From positions 90,947,042 through 91,011,041 of the forward strand of contig NC_133392.1 in assembly GCF_047511655.1 (NCBI RefSeq): a DNA stretch of 64,000 bases, read 5' to 3'. The DNA is from Castor canadensis (lineage: Eukaryota; Chordata; Mammalia; Rodentia; Castoridae). This document shows, piece by piece, positions 58,501 to 61,319 of this stretch. A program made the translations under genes and the position numbers. The notes under the pieces were generated by a model. It had not been told where the DNA came from, searched no databases, and was given only the letters and a program-made list of their open reading frames with translations. The number at the start of each line of letters is the position of its first letter. Position 1 is the first letter of the stretch.

Positions 58501-60367
58501 AAATTGTTGCTGTGGAAGCTGGAGTAAAGGGAAATTAATTTTTCTTAATTAGCAGCTGTCTCCAAAGAGTCAGCCTGAATAAGGAAAGTCTCTCAGAGTT
58601 GCTTTGCTACTATTGTAGTTGACTGTAACAGGGAAGAAATTTCATTGGAGAATGTAGCTGTGAATTCTCAAAGGTAACTGATGGTCTTTGCTACTTCATA
58701 TTTGGACCTTGTTTTGCATCACAGAAAGCCCAGAGAAGGCTGTTAAGTGTTTTCTTGTGTAGCCTTATTGAATAATGGAAGATGTAAGGGTTGGGCTGGA
58801 AGCTTTATTGCTAAGGTTGGGCCTGGGTGGTGAGAAGGAAGCCACAACAGCAGACAATTGCCCTGAGGTGCACTAAGGGGTTGTTTGGAAGATGCATTGT
58901 GTAAAGGAGGGTGTGTCCATTATGAGGAATGAAAGAATTAAAGAGAACAAGACAGTCCACCAAGGCAATCAACTGCAGAACTAGAATGATGAAAGAAAAA
59001 GAGAATAGAAAATATAAAAACAGAAGTGGCTGTTACCATGTTTGACCCAAAGTTGGTCATTGGTGAAGTCAGCTGGAGTGGTGTAAGTGGGGTCATAACG
59101 AGGTAGGCAAGAATTAGGGAAAGTTTGCGACTATTAGAAAATATGACTTAATATTATATTTCAGATTGAACATTCCTCTCTTTCTCAGAGTCTTCTTTTC
59201 AATTGCAAATTGTGGGCTCGTTATTCACGCTCTAGGTCAGGAACAACTCAAACCACCTTCACCTGGCCCATTTCTCACCCCACAATTATTGGTTGGAAAT
59301 CACCAGGTTCTTCCCTTCCCATAGGTTAGCAAAGGTTTTAAAAGCACATGGAAAAGAAAAGACTCCCTGCTTCCAGCTTCTACCTGGTCCCACCATGCCC
59401 GCTTTTGTAGTTTCCCTCCCTAACTTTTAACTCCATTATACCTACATGTCCTGCCATGGATTCTTCCATATGGGACACAAAGAATTTGGAAATCTTCTGA
59501 TCACAGGCTGCACCATTGCCATTAACAATCAAACCAAAGCTAGATGCCAGAATGGTTGGCTGGACCCTGCAGAGAGGTTGGGAAAGTCACAGAACTGAGA
59601 AGGAATGGACTGCAGTGGGACCTTGAGAACAAGTGATGAGATGACATTGGCATCGGCCCCATCAAAAATTATGCCTTTGTGTGCTTCAAGGCTAGGAATA
59701 GAAGGATGCAGTGAAACTGATAAAGGCTATAAGATGACATCCATTCATCTCAGCTCTGCTTCCTGCAGGGTATGAATGTGGTTGCCCTTTTTCAACAAAG
59801 CAGTCTGGTAACCCACACACACTGAATTTTTGATGGAATCTTTCACCTGGTCATCAGAACACCTAGGTTTTCAGTTTGGATTCTGCCACTATCAAGTATG
59901 TCCTGTGTATCCTACAACCTCTCCTCAATCCCTTGGTTCCACCAATGTCATCAGAGTGAGCCAGGTGGCTTCTGAAATCTCTTCCAGGCCTAAAGTGATG
60001 TGGTTCTTTAGAGAGGGGTGCTTGGTTGAGCAAATGTGAGTTAAAATTCCCCCTTCTCTACTACAGTAGACTAGGGAAGCTGGCCCTGTGGCCACTGATA
60101 AAGCTTCATTAAAGAAGAGGGGTGGTGGGGCCTAAGAGCTGGATGGCTGCTCACAGTTGTTTCTGAAAGCATCTACTTCAACCTCAAATAATGTAAATTT
60201 CTCCTTTTTGTCTTACACATTTCATCAACATCACCCATGTGTGAATACAGTGCATAGTGTTCCTCTTTCTTGGTAAATATTTTTAAATAATTGCTTTCTT
60301 TTCTCTTCTTCCTCCCTATTTTTATTACAGGAAAGGAAGTGATGACCACTTGATACTTATTAACTGA
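5754..60367 (+). CDS. MCOLN2: Mucolipin-2 (TRPML2) cation channel, complete 14-exon gene
   Basis: TRPML2 is a PI(3,5)P2-activated, inwardly rectifying cation channel of recycling endosomes and lysosomes. It is known mainly from lymphoid and myeloid cells, where it supports endosomal traffic and chemokine release. The 14 exons described below join with matching phases (1,695 coding nt plus stop) to give 565 residues, against 566 in human as I recall. Order: cytosolic N-terminus with basic patch YRARRQ (55-60); S1 (about 66-86); large luminal mucolipin/polycystin domain (about 87-285); S2 (288-309); S3 (345-366); S4 (375-400); S5 (418-440); pore filter NGDDMF (460-465); S6 (about 475-508); cytosolic tail ending [14 protein letters not shown]2 is chosen over its paralogs MCOLN1 and MCOLN3 from the [12 protein letters not shown] and [13 protein letters not shown] segments. 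An internal Met28 in exon 2 has a strong Kozak context and would give a 538-residue short form. Not directly shown: transcription start and expression. Confidence 0.96.
6166..6175. promoter_or_regulatory. NF-kB-like site
   Basis: GGGGACCCCC fits GGGRNNYYCC. It lies about 340 nt after exon 1, in the downstream part of the CpG island and 65 nt before the candidate ATG of the alternative first exon. MCOLN2 is reported to be induced by innate immune stimuli, so an NF-kB site would be plausible. A single motif in GC-rich DNA is weak evidence. Confidence 0.3.
6231..6391 (+). CDS. MCOLN2: Candidate alternative first exon of MCOLN2 (human-type)
   Basis: The 3' part encodes [18 protein letters not shown], closely like the human TRPML2 N-terminus (FPQARIPERGSGVFRLTV, from memory). 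It ends at CCAG|GTGAGG, a good donor. It leaves the same phase as exon 1 (two bases, AG), so it would join exon 2 in frame. The position of the human start Met is CTC here (6315-6317). The only in-frame ATG found upstream is 6231, which would give a 53-codon N-terminus. Use of this exon, and its start, are unproven; Met28 in exon 2 could serve instead. Confidence 0.5.
6789..6882 (+). mobile_element. ID-like SINE (tRNA-derived)
   Basis: A tRNA-like body with A box (GGAGCTCAAGTGGCAGAGCG) and B box (GAGTTGAAACCTCAG-like), closing with a C-run and an A-run. Confidence 0.75.
7740..8020 (+). mobile_element. Rodent L1 3' UTR tail fragment
   Basis: A G-rich tract (GGGAGGGGGGAGGG) is followed by ATGAAAATAGAACAATGAAA and ends TATGCTAATAAAAAAAAA. 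The same ending pattern recurs at about 12410-12520. It is typical of 5'-truncated L1 insertions in non-murid rodents. Confidence 0.65.
8305..8329. repeat. Short (CA)n microsatellite
   Basis: A short run of CA dinucleotides in intron 1. Confidence 0.8.
8983..9070 (-). mobile_element. ID-like SINE
   Basis: On the plus strand: T-run, GTAGTACTGGGATTTGAACT, then TACCACTTAAGCCACTCC, CCAGCC. This is the reverse complement of the tRNA-like ID unit. Confidence 0.8.
9136..9193. repeat. (CTTC)n microsatellite
   Basis: A nearly pure tetranucleotide run. It lies directly against the T-rich tail of the following minus-strand SINE and probably grew from that tail. Confidence 0.9.
9194..9395 (-). mobile_element. 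Composite B1+ID SINE
   Basis: On the plus strand the ID reverse complement (TCTACCACTTAAGACATGCC) comes first, then a diverged B1 reverse complement ending CTACCATGCCTGG. Confidence 0.75.
10533..10601. repeat. Three tandem 23-bp units
   Basis: Units at 10533-10555, 10556-10578 and 10579-10601 share TTTAACAAATAGGACTGTAA with one or two substitutions. Confidence 0.9.
11281..11498 (+). mobile_element. Composite B1+ID SINE, near complete
   Basis: The B1-like left half (GTGGCTCATGCCTGTAATCC) is followed by a linker and the ID half (TGACTCAAGCAGAGCACCTG, GAGTTCAAACCCCAATACC) and an A-tail. Confidence 0.85.
11541..11635 (+). mobile_element. ID-like SINE
   Basis: A tRNA-like unit (GGAATGGCTCAAGTAGAACA, GAGTTCAAATCCTAGTATC) with an A-rich tail, just after the previous SINE. 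Confidence 0.75.
11649..11733 (-). mobile_element. ID SINE with (TG)n tail
   Basis: GGGGATTGAACCTGGGGCCT to CTACACCCCAGCCC is a well-preserved ID reverse complement. It keeps the classic tRNA-Ala B-box sequence and is preceded by a TG run. Confidence 0.8.
11870..13400 (-). mobile_element. L2 (LINE-2) fragment, interrupted by a younger L1 tail
   Basis: The plus strand carries the purine-rich style of reversed L2 ORF sequence (for example GGCTGCAGTGGGAAGAGAGC near 12627 and the AGAAGTGACTGGTGACAAGA area near 12110). It appears to continue on both sides of the insertion at about 12405-12545. The boundaries are approximate and the assignment rests on pattern memory. Confidence 0.5.
12405..12545 (+). 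mobile_element. L1 3' tail inserted in L2
   Basis: AAGAGAATGATAGAGGGGGG and CACAATGCACCCCC match the style of the L1 tail at 7740-8020. A-rich and T-rich sequence follows. The flanks share TAAATTCC, a possible target-site duplication. Confidence 0.5.
13590..13785 (+). mobile_element. Composite B1+ID SINE
   Basis: A B1-like half (GGTTTACACCTATAATTCTA) followed by an ID half (TGCCTGCTTTGCAAGCATGA). Its tail became the adjoining CT/CA microsatellite. Confidence 0.8.
13783..13842. repeat. Compound (CT)n-(CA)n microsatellite
   Basis: A CT-rich run is followed by a pure CA run, at the 3' end of a SINE. Confidence 0.9.
13874..14107 (-). mobile_element. Composite B1+ID SINE
   Basis: ID reverse complement with CTCTACCACTTGAGCCACTC, then B1 reverse complement with GCCTCCTGAGTAGCTGGGAT. 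Confidence 0.8.
14779..15195 (-). mobile_element. Multimeric SINE: ID unit plus several B1-like units
   Basis: On the plus strand an ID reverse complement (CCTGGGGTTGAACTCAGAGC) is followed by three successive B1-like segments. Each has a GCCCAGG/GCCCAGA...GGCCT core (near 14918, 15004 and 15112) and an ACAGnCAT/CCACnnnnnCCAGCT-type end. At over 400 bp it is much longer than the usual composite here. Confidence 0.6.
15436..15622 (-). mobile_element. Composite B1+ID SINE
   Basis: ID reverse complement (GGGGTTTGAACTCATGGCCT, CTTGAGCCACTCCCCAGCCC) followed by a shortened B1 unit ending CATATCCAGCCCA. Confidence 0.8.
16220..16318 (+). mobile_element. ID-like SINE with (GA)n tail
   Basis: A diverged tRNA-like unit (GCCTTAAGTTCAAGCCCCAG) ends in a GA run at about 16294-16318. 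Confidence 0.65.
16614..16686 (-). mobile_element. ID-like SINE, degraded
   Basis: T-run, CAAACCCAGGGCTTCACACA, and ATCCTAGCC end. The middle is diverged. Confidence 0.6.
16719..16830. repeat. Pyrimidine-rich low-complexity tract
   Basis: An interrupted C/T run of about 110 nt. It is purine-rich on the minus strand, which produces a spurious Arg/Glu-rich open frame there. Confidence 0.85.
16842..17039 (-). mobile_element. Composite B1+ID SINE
   Basis: T-run, GTGGTACTAGGGCTTGAACT, CTTGAGCCACTCCACCAGCC, then B1 with GCCTCCTGAGTAGCTAGGAT. Confidence 0.85.
17211..17436. repeat. 113-bp direct tandem duplication
   Basis: Two head-to-tail copies with a period of 113 nt (about 17211-17323 and 17324-17436). 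Apart from the first few bases I find two differences (GTGTCAC/GTGTTAC and CTTGG/CCTGG). No transposon features flank it. Confidence 0.92.
18110..18270 (+). mobile_element. Composite B1+ID SINE, internally deleted
   Basis: B1 left end CACGCCTGTAATCCTAGCTA. The right B1 part is shortened, then an ID half (GAGCCACCTGCTTTGCAAGC) and an A-rich tail. Confidence 0.75.
18944..19035. repeat. Pyrimidine-rich tract
   Basis: An interrupted CCTT/CTTT run. Confidence 0.8.
20212..20292. repeat. Degenerate CA-rich repeat
   Basis: ACACACACTTGCAAACACAC and related units, a decayed (CA)n microsatellite about 275 nt before exon 2. Confidence 0.75.
20567..20726 (+). CDS. MCOLN2: MCOLN2 exon 2
   Basis: 160 nt, acceptor CTGTTGCAG, donor CAG|GTACCT. 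Encodes the end of codon 25 to residue 78, including [15 protein letters not shown] and the basic segment [10 protein letters not shown], known in the family for phosphoinositide binding, then the start of S1. Met28 (ATG 20574-20576) has A at -3 and G at +4, a stronger context than the exon 1 ATG. Confidence 0.97.
21351..21580 (+). mobile_element. Composite B1+ID SINE, full length
   Basis: GCTGGGCATTAGTGGCTCAT start, B1 half, then ID half with AGCAGTAGAGTGGCTGCTTT and an A-tail. One of the cleanest copies in the window. Confidence 0.88.
22209..22294 (-). mobile_element. ID-like SINE
   Basis: AGAATTTGAACTCAGGGCTT to GAACCATACCTCCAACC on the plus strand. Confidence 0.75.
22380..22560 (-). mobile_element. 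MIR remnant
   Basis: The plus strand shows a diverged reverse MIR core (ACCCTGTGAGGTAGATTC, then GGGTTAGAAACTGGGACAAA). Old and diffuse. Confidence 0.5.
22740..23060 (+). mobile_element. L2 3' region remnant
   Basis: A C/T-rich segment with the L2-like succession CTTGCTCAGAAATTTCCACA, CTCAGCCTGTGG. The boundaries are approximate. Confidence 0.4.
23772..23861 (-). mobile_element. ID-like SINE
   Basis: TTTTGTGGCATTGCATTTTG to GAACCACACCTCCAGTCC on the plus strand. Confidence 0.75.
24053..24142 (-). mobile_element. ID-like SINE
   Basis: GTAGTTTGAACTCAGGGCCT to TACCACTTGAACCATGTCTC on the plus strand. Confidence 0.78.
24312..24450 (+). mobile_element. MIR remnant
   Basis: TGGTGTCAGACACGCCTGGG followed by a diverged CTCTGACACTTTCC core, in MIR order. 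Confidence 0.5.
25150..25345 (+). mobile_element. MIR remnant
   Basis: CAGTTTCCAGTTATGTAAAA, GTTGTGGGGCAAACAAAGTG and GTTCCTGGCACATAGTAATT follow the MIR consensus order to its 3' end. Confidence 0.7.
25727..25870. repeat. GA-rich and GT-rich low-complexity tract
   Basis: A GAGAGA-rich part followed by TGTGTATGCATGTGTGTAT. This produces spurious open frames on both strands. Confidence 0.7.
26109..26202 (-). mobile_element. ID-like SINE
   Basis: ACCACTGGGGTTTAAAATAA to TACCACTTGAGCCATGCTTC on the plus strand. Confidence 0.75.
26377..26465 (+). mobile_element. ID-like SINE, well preserved
   Basis: AGGCTGGAGGTGTGGCTCAA, GCAAGCATGAAGTCCTGAGT, A-tail. The A and B box regions are both readable. 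Confidence 0.85.
26574..26790 (-). mobile_element. Composite B1+ID SINE
   Basis: TTAGGGTTTGAACTCAGGTT, GCTCTACCACTTGAGCCACC, then B1 ending ACAGGCATGAGCCACAATGC. Confidence 0.85.
27096..27620 (+). mobile_element. LTR-like interspersed repeat
   Basis: It begins GTGATGGTTAATCTTGGTGG and ends CCATTGGTTGTGTTTCTCTAGAGAAC, the familiar start and end pattern of an old mammalian LTR-type repeat. An internal T-run sits at 27310. I cannot name the family. No coding part is present. Confidence 0.55.
28149..28322 (+). CDS. MCOLN2: MCOLN2 exon 3
   Basis: 174 nt, in phase, acceptor TTTTCTAG, donor CAA|GTAAGT. Residues 79-136: end of S1 ([14 protein letters not shown]) and the start of the luminal domain with [12 protein letters not shown], diagnostic of MCOLN2 rather than its paralogs. 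Cys118 is the first luminal cysteine. Confidence 0.97.
28768..29078 (-). mobile_element. Multimeric ID+B1+B1 SINE
   Basis: An ID reverse complement (GGTATTGGGGTTTGAACTGA) followed by two B1-like segments (near 28890 and 28985). The second ends ATTACAGGCATAAACCAGCA. Confidence 0.65.
29755..29862 (-). mobile_element. Old L1 3' UTR remnant
   Basis: TTTTTAATTGACAGATACAA and ATGGTACAATGTGGGATTTT resemble the reversed 3' UTR of L1M/L1P-type elements. Confidence 0.5.
29870..30100 (-). mobile_element. L2-like remnant
   Basis: A purine-rich stretch with GATAAAGTCTGAGAGATAAG, in the style of reversed L2. Low certainty. Confidence 0.35.
30294..30447 (+). CDS. MCOLN2: MCOLN2 exon 4
   Basis: 154 nt, donor ACAG|GTAACT. 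Residues 137-187 plus one base. Luminal domain segment with [20 protein letters not shown] (153-172) and two N-glycosylation sequons, N142-S-S and N176-E-T. Cys163 is luminal. Confidence 0.97.
32386..32610 (+). mobile_element. Tigger-type (TcMar) DNA transposon remnant
   Basis: AGTATCCTTCATCCAGAATT, CAGATTTTAGATTTTGGAAT and TATCTTGGGGAGGGGACCCA follow the order of an old mammalian Tigger/MER-type non-autonomous element. Further diverged parts may extend to about 33000. Confidence 0.55.
33150..33286 (-). mobile_element. B1 SINE monomer
   Basis: GAGACAAGGTGTCACTGTGT, AGCCCAGGCTGGCC, AAGTGCTGGGATTACAGGCA on the plus strand. No ID half. Confidence 0.88.
33720..33885 (-). mobile_element. Degraded composite SINE
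   Basis: An ID-like part (CATTTGAGCCATGCTGCAGG) and a B1-like part (CCTCAAACTGTGATCCTCTG), both diverged. Confidence 0.6.
33925..34070 (-). mobile_element. B1 SINE monomer
   Basis: GAGACAGGGTCTCACTGTGT, TCCTGAGTGCTGGGACTACA, ending ATACCAGGCT. Well preserved. Confidence 0.88.
34130..35325 (+). mobile_element. L2 3' region
   Basis: C/T-rich, with ATCACTTCCTGGCTTCAAAA, TAGTGGCTTCCTATTCCATT and TTGCCCAGCACAGCGCCTGG near the end, the typical succession of L2 3' sequence. It makes several chance open frames on both strands. Confidence 0.65.
35371..35590 (+). mobile_element. Composite B1+ID SINE
   Basis: GCTGGGCTTGGTGGTGCACA B1 start, CCCTGTCTCAAAAACAAAGA linker, ID half GGGCATAGCTCAAGTTGTAG, then an A/C-rich tail. 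Confidence 0.85.
35640..35780 (+). mobile_element. MIR remnant
   Basis: GCTGTGTGGCCTCAGGGAAG, TTGGCCTCTCAGTACTTTGC, CTTTGAGGATTAAGCGAACA match MIR order. Confidence 0.65.
36560..36917 (-). mobile_element. Multimeric ID+B1+B1 SINE
   Basis: ID reverse complement (CTGGGGTTTGAACTCAAGGC, CCACTTGAGCCATGCCTCTA), then a diverged B1 unit, then a second, clearer B1 unit ending ATTACAGGCGTGAATCATCA. Confidence 0.7.
37230..37303 (-). mobile_element. ID SINE, shortened
   Basis: GGGGACTGAACCTGGGGCCT to GACACCCCCAGT on the plus strand. The middle is deleted. Confidence 0.65.
37633..37717 (+). CDS. MCOLN2: MCOLN2 exon 5
   Basis: 85 nt, acceptor TTGTCCTAG, donor TCG|GTAAAT. Residues 188-215 plus two bases ([18 protein letters not shown], then SFFRLEFY). 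A luminal domain strand with Cys189. The middle differs most from the human sequence I recall (KKPPDWKNSS), losing an N-S-S sequon. Confidence 0.95.
37718..38315 (+). other. MCOLN2 intron 5 (598 nt), mostly L1
   Basis: Donor GTAAAT, acceptor TTGTTTAG. About 480 nt is a reversed L1 3' UTR bounded by ACACCTTTG repeats. Removing the insertion and one repeat copy leaves about 105 nt. The pyrimidine tract after the insertion is only 17 nt. Confidence 0.88.
37806..38289 (-). mobile_element. 5'-truncated L1 3' UTR with target-site duplication
   Basis: A long T-run (reversed poly-A tail) is followed by TTATTATTCATATGTGCATA, a C-rich tract and the remaining 3' UTR. The 9-bp direct repeat ACACCTTTG flanks it at 37797-37805 and 38290-38298. 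The same family appears at 50063 and 53003. Confidence 0.88.
38316..38412 (+). CDS. MCOLN2: MCOLN2 exon 6
   Basis: 97 nt. Ends AACACG|GCAAGT, so the downstream intron begins with GC, not GT. The reading GCAAGT otherwise matches the donor consensus, and exon 7 continues exactly in frame. Completes codon 216 and encodes 217-248 ([20 protein letters not shown], then [12 protein letters not shown]), a conserved luminal stretch with Cys242. Confidence 0.95.
38500..38586 (-). mobile_element. ID SINE
   Basis: GTGGTAGTACTGGGATTTGA to TCTCTACCAGCCCA on the plus strand, starting only 88 nt after exon 6. Confidence 0.82.
39278..39658 (-). mobile_element. MaLR-like LTR remnant
   Basis: On the plus strand TAGTTCATTTTCTGCTGCTA starts the repeat and ACATTCAAACCATAGCA ends it. 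Between them lie GGTAATTTATAAACAATAAA and CCACCTCCC. This is the reversed order of an ERVL-MaLR-type LTR. No coding sequence is attached. Confidence 0.6.
39849..40082 (+). mobile_element. Composite B1+ID SINE with A-rich tail
   Basis: CACATGCCTGTAATCCTAGC, linker CTTCACAAAAAAGGGC, shortened ID half (TGGTGGAATGGCTCAAGGTA), then a long A/AG-rich tail. Confidence 0.82.
40924..41023 (+). CDS. MCOLN2: MCOLN2 exon 7
   Basis: 100 nt, acceptor TATCTCCAG, donor TCCA|GTGAGT. Residues 249-281 plus one base ([20 protein letters not shown], then [13 protein letters not shown]). End of the luminal domain before S2, with Cys273. Confidence 0.96.
41241..41425 (+). mobile_element. MIR, fairly complete
   Basis: TGGAGCTCTGGAGCCACACT, TGATCTTGGACACATTTCTT, CCTCTCTGCCTCTGAATCTT and TAACAGTACTTGCCTTCTGG follow the MIR consensus closely. 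Confidence 0.82.
43418..43540 (-). mobile_element. B1-like SINE part
   Basis: TTTGCCTGGGCTGATATTGA and TACTGGGATTACAGGTGTGA on the plus strand. The ID half is absent. Confidence 0.75.
43545..43930 (+). mobile_element. L2-like remnant
   Basis: C/T-rich sequence in L2 style (CTGCTCCCTGCCCCATCCTG, then AACCATTCTGAATTC). The boundaries are uncertain. Confidence 0.4.
44083..44200 (-). mobile_element. MIR remnant
   Basis: ATAATCCTCACAACAGCCCG, TTATTATTATGCCCACTTTT and CAGATGAGGAAACAGTATCA form the reversed MIR core. Confidence 0.75.
44237..44434 (-). mobile_element. Composite B1+ID SINE
   Basis: GGTACTGGGGTTTGAACTCA, CTCTACCACGTAAGCCATGC, then a diverged B1 with GCCTCCTGAGTAGCTAGAAT. Confidence 0.8.
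44690..44910 (-). mobile_element. L2-like remnant
   Basis: CAGAGGGACCAGCAGGTGCA, AAGTCCCTGAGATGAAAGCA is in reversed L2 style. Old and diffuse. Confidence 0.4.
45461..45573 (+). CDS. MCOLN2: MCOLN2 exon 8
   Basis: 113 nt, acceptor TTTGTTCAG, donor AAG|GTAAGT. Completes codon 282 and encodes 283-319. S2 is [20 protein letters not shown] (288-307), followed by [12 protein letters not shown], the S2-S3 cytosolic linker. Confidence 0.97.
46330..46465 (+). mobile_element. MIR remnant
   Basis: TAGCCTCTCTGTGCCTCGGT, ATCTAGCTCATAGGGTTGGG and GTAAAGCATATGGAACAGAC match the 3' half of MIR. Confidence 0.75.
46481..46523. repeat. (TG)n microsatellite
   Basis: A TG run with few interruptions, abutting the following SINE. 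Confidence 0.9.
46524..46598 (-). mobile_element. ID SINE
   Basis: AACTGGGGTTTGAACTCAGA, GGCAGGTGCTCTCCCACTTG on the plus strand. Confidence 0.82.
46864..47013 (+). CDS. MCOLN2: MCOLN2 exon 9
   Basis: 150 nt, acceptor TTGCTGTAG, donor AAG|GTGAGG. Residues 320-369 ([20 protein letters not shown], then S3 in [20 protein letters not shown]). The linker residues and S3 are strongly conserved in the family. Confidence 0.97.
47014..48316 (+). other. MCOLN2 intron 9 (1.3 kb)
   Basis: Bounded by GTGAGG and CCCCATAG. The middle (about 47480-48000) looks like L2; the rest is unassigned. Confidence 0.85.
47480..48000 (+). mobile_element. L2 3' region remnant
   Basis: GCTGCCAAAGTGATTTTTCT, CCTCCTAGGACCTACTTAGG, CTTGTGAGTGGGAACTGTGT follow the L2 3' order. 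Confidence 0.6.
48317..48418 (+). CDS. MCOLN2: MCOLN2 exon 10
   Basis: 102 nt, acceptor CCCCATAG, donor AAT|GTAAGC. Residues 370-403 ([20 protein letters not shown], then [14 protein letters not shown]), covering S4 and the start of the S4-S5 linker. Confidence 0.97.
48534..48656 (+). CDS. MCOLN2: MCOLN2 exon 11
   Basis: 123 nt, acceptor with a long T-run then CAG, donor AAG|GTGTGT. Residues 404-444 ([20 protein letters not shown], then [20 protein letters not shown]). S4-S5 linker and S5, including the cysteine-rich FCACAG stretch. Intron 10 before it is only 115 nt. Confidence 0.97.
49990..50515 (-). mobile_element. MaLR-like LTR remnant split by an L1 insertion
   Basis: AGCCAGCTTTCTGTCATTGT starts it on the plus strand. 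The part after the insertion has GGGCCTGTGGTGAGACAGCA, GACTTCAGAACCTACCTCCT and CTGCCCAATAGTGC, in the reversed order of a rodent ERVL-MaLR-type LTR. No coding sequence. Confidence 0.55.
50063..50190 (-). mobile_element. Short L1 3' end with 19-20 bp target-site duplication
   Basis: Reversed A-rich tail, then TTATTCATATGTGCATACAT and a C-rich tract, as at 37806. The direct repeat TTAAGGGGGGAAAGTTTAT stands at 50044-50062. At 50190-50209 the second copy has one extra G. Confidence 0.88.
50540..50650 (-). mobile_element. MIR remnant
   Basis: A diverged reverse MIR core (GTTACTCAGATAATAAATGG, CATTCAAACCCTGGTTTGCC). Confidence 0.5.
50886..51185 (+). mobile_element. hAT-type non-autonomous DNA transposon remnant
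   Basis: CCAGCACTGTCCAATAAAAA start, CTAATAGTCACAATAAAAGA, GGTTTTAATTATATATTTTA, CTAAGTCTTTGAAATCTAGT follow the order of an old mammalian MER-type element. The 3' inverted terminus is not preserved. Confidence 0.55.
52925..53405 (-). mobile_element. Multimeric ID+B1 SINE with inserted L1 tail
   Basis: ID reverse complement (GGTACTGGGTTCAAACTCAG), then an L1 3' tail (about 53003-53125, TTGTTTCATAGTGACATTTC), then B1-like units ending AAGTAGCTAGGATTATAAGT. The L1 lies between the ID and B1 parts. Confidence 0.65.
53840..53990 (+). mobile_element. B1 SINE monomer
   Basis: GGGTGTGATGGCACATACCT, GCAATCCTAGCACTTGGGAG, GAGACCCTGCCTCAAAAATG. A clear B1 without an ID half. Confidence 0.88.
54090..54500 (-). 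mobile_element. L2-like remnant
   Basis: A purine-rich stretch (GGACTGGAGAATGAAGAGGT, GACCTCCCTGGAGG) in reversed L2 style. Uncertain. Confidence 0.35.
54864..54946 (-). mobile_element. B1-like fragment
   Basis: TGGCTTCAAACTGAGATCCT, AGGATTACAGGCACGGGCTA on the plus strand. Confidence 0.7.
55019..55256 (-). mobile_element. Composite ID+B1 SINE
   Basis: ID reverse complement (CTCTACCACTTGAGCTACGC), one shortened B1 unit, then a second B1 unit with AATCTCTGCCTCCCAAGTAG. Confidence 0.75.
55807..56013 (+). CDS. MCOLN2: MCOLN2 exon 12 (pore and S6)
   Basis: 207 nt, acceptor CCCCTACAG, donor AAG|GTAAGT. Residues 445-513. It begins [15 protein letters not shown], then the selectivity filter NGDDMF (460-465) with two acidic residues facing the pore, the second pore helix TFAQIQQKS, and S6 ([20 protein letters not shown]) ending in [10 protein letters not shown]. 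Every pore position I can compare with the family is intact, so the channel should be functional. Confidence 0.98.
56014..57535 (+). other. MCOLN2 intron 12 (1.5 kb)
   Basis: Donor GTAAGT, acceptor TTTCTAAAAG, which is purine-rich at -2 to -4 and so weak. One composite SINE; the rest is unassigned. Confidence 0.85.
56445..56622 (+). mobile_element. Composite B1+ID SINE, shortened ID half
   Basis: CTGTGGCTCATGCCTGTAAT, AAAAAGAGCTGGTGGAGTGG, GACCCTGAGTTC, A-tail. The ID half lacks its middle, as in the copy at 39849. Confidence 0.82.
57536..57657 (+). CDS. MCOLN2: MCOLN2 exon 13
   Basis: 122 nt, donor TTGAG|GTCAGT. Residues 514-553 plus two bases ([20 protein letters not shown], then [20 protein letters not shown]). 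Cytosolic tail after S6. The end differs from the human SCICCRRRKR I recall: it reads [10 protein letters not shown] across the junction. Confidence 0.95.
57658..60330 (+). other. MCOLN2 intron 13 (2.7 kb)
   Basis: Donor GTCAGT, acceptor TATTACAG. No SINE and no exon that I recognise, which makes it the cleanest long intron of the gene. Confidence 0.8.
60331..60367 (+). CDS. MCOLN2: MCOLN2 exon 14, coding part and stop
   Basis: Acceptor TTTTATTACAG. Completes codon 554 and encodes [11 protein letters not shown] then TGA. SDDHLI matches the conserved TRPML2 ending (human SDDHLIPIS from memory). Confidence 0.96.
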
Positions 60368-61155
60368 AGTCCTTCTGCTAAAGACAGTTGTTTCAGGCCT
60401 CCTTAACCAATGGGAATTCAGAGGAACCCCAGATGGTACAGACCGGCAATACCAAAAGAGTTGGAAAAGAAGACTGACATTAACTGACTAACGAGGACCA
60501 AAGTCCTGAAGCTATTTTTTTTTTATAAGTTTGAGGATGAAAAATAGACCTACAGGCATGAGTGCAATTGAGCAGTGATAATGAAATTCTCTATTAGTTT
60601 GATAATTTATGACATGATAATGTTGGGATGGAATTTTGCCCTCATGCCCCATTTCATAGTGTGAAAACCAAGGATGTTTAAAGCCCTGTACTGAAAGATG
60701 TGTGTTTATTGTCAGGTAAAGATGTGTTTTAAAAGTGGTTCTTGGGTTTGAAGACCTTTGTGAATCCATGGTCTGCACAGACATGTAGTTGGTTGTGATG
60801 CCAAATTAAGACTTCAAGCTGGAGAATTAGTAAGCCATTTAGAGATTACACTTATGTCAACAAAAAGACCTTTTGAAGTATGGCCTGCTCTCAGGGAGTT
60901 TTCTTCTTCAGCATGGTATGAAGTGACTGTTGGCATAGTCCGCGGGCTGAATTGGAAACAGAACATTTGGATACCTTTTCAGTTGGGTTAAGCCTTGGCT
61001 GTACACGCACAGTGGTCACTTATTTTAACAATTAGCCTCCATTAGGGTGGAGAGTTTTTTTAAGCTTTAAAATATCAAAACTTGCCATATATCCTTGTCA
61101 AGCAAGGAAATATGGTGTATTTTTCCTTAAATAAATTTATTTTCAACATATGATA
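60368..61155 (+). other. MCOLN2 3' UTR
   Basis: About 790 nt from the stop codon to just beyond the first good AATAAA. No repeat insertion. Antisense open frames here are chance. Confidence 0.75.
61130..61135 (+). terminator. Polyadenylation signal AATAAA
   Basis: A perfect hexamer in CTTAAATAAATTT, the first perfect one after the stop codon. Cleavage is expected 10-30 nt later. Confidence 0.75.
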
Positions 61156-61303
61156 TTACATTATTATTTATTAAAATGCAGTACCTCTTAACATCTACCT
61201 AGTGAAAAATTCAGATCACATCTCTACTACTGGTTTACAGAAGGGATTTCTCATTTTTTAAAAAGCAGTGAAGGAGATATAGGGGCTACTACACATGTTA
61301 TTC

Positions 61304-61309
61304 AATAAA
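61304..61309 (+). terminator. Second candidate AATAAA
   Basis: A perfect hexamer 174 nt after the first, in TTCAATAAATACTT, followed by AT-rich sequence. It would give a slightly longer 3' UTR carrying AT-rich runs such as ATTATTATTTATT (about 61160). Confidence 0.45.
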
Positions 61310-61319
61310 TACTTATAAT

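Noticed and set aside
5754..60367. Assignment as MCOLN1 or MCOLN3
   Set aside because: The luminal and C-terminal segments ([18 protein letters not shown]) fit MCOLN2. MCOLN3 has a different C-terminus ending in a cysteine-lysine run, and MCOLN1 differs throughout the loop.
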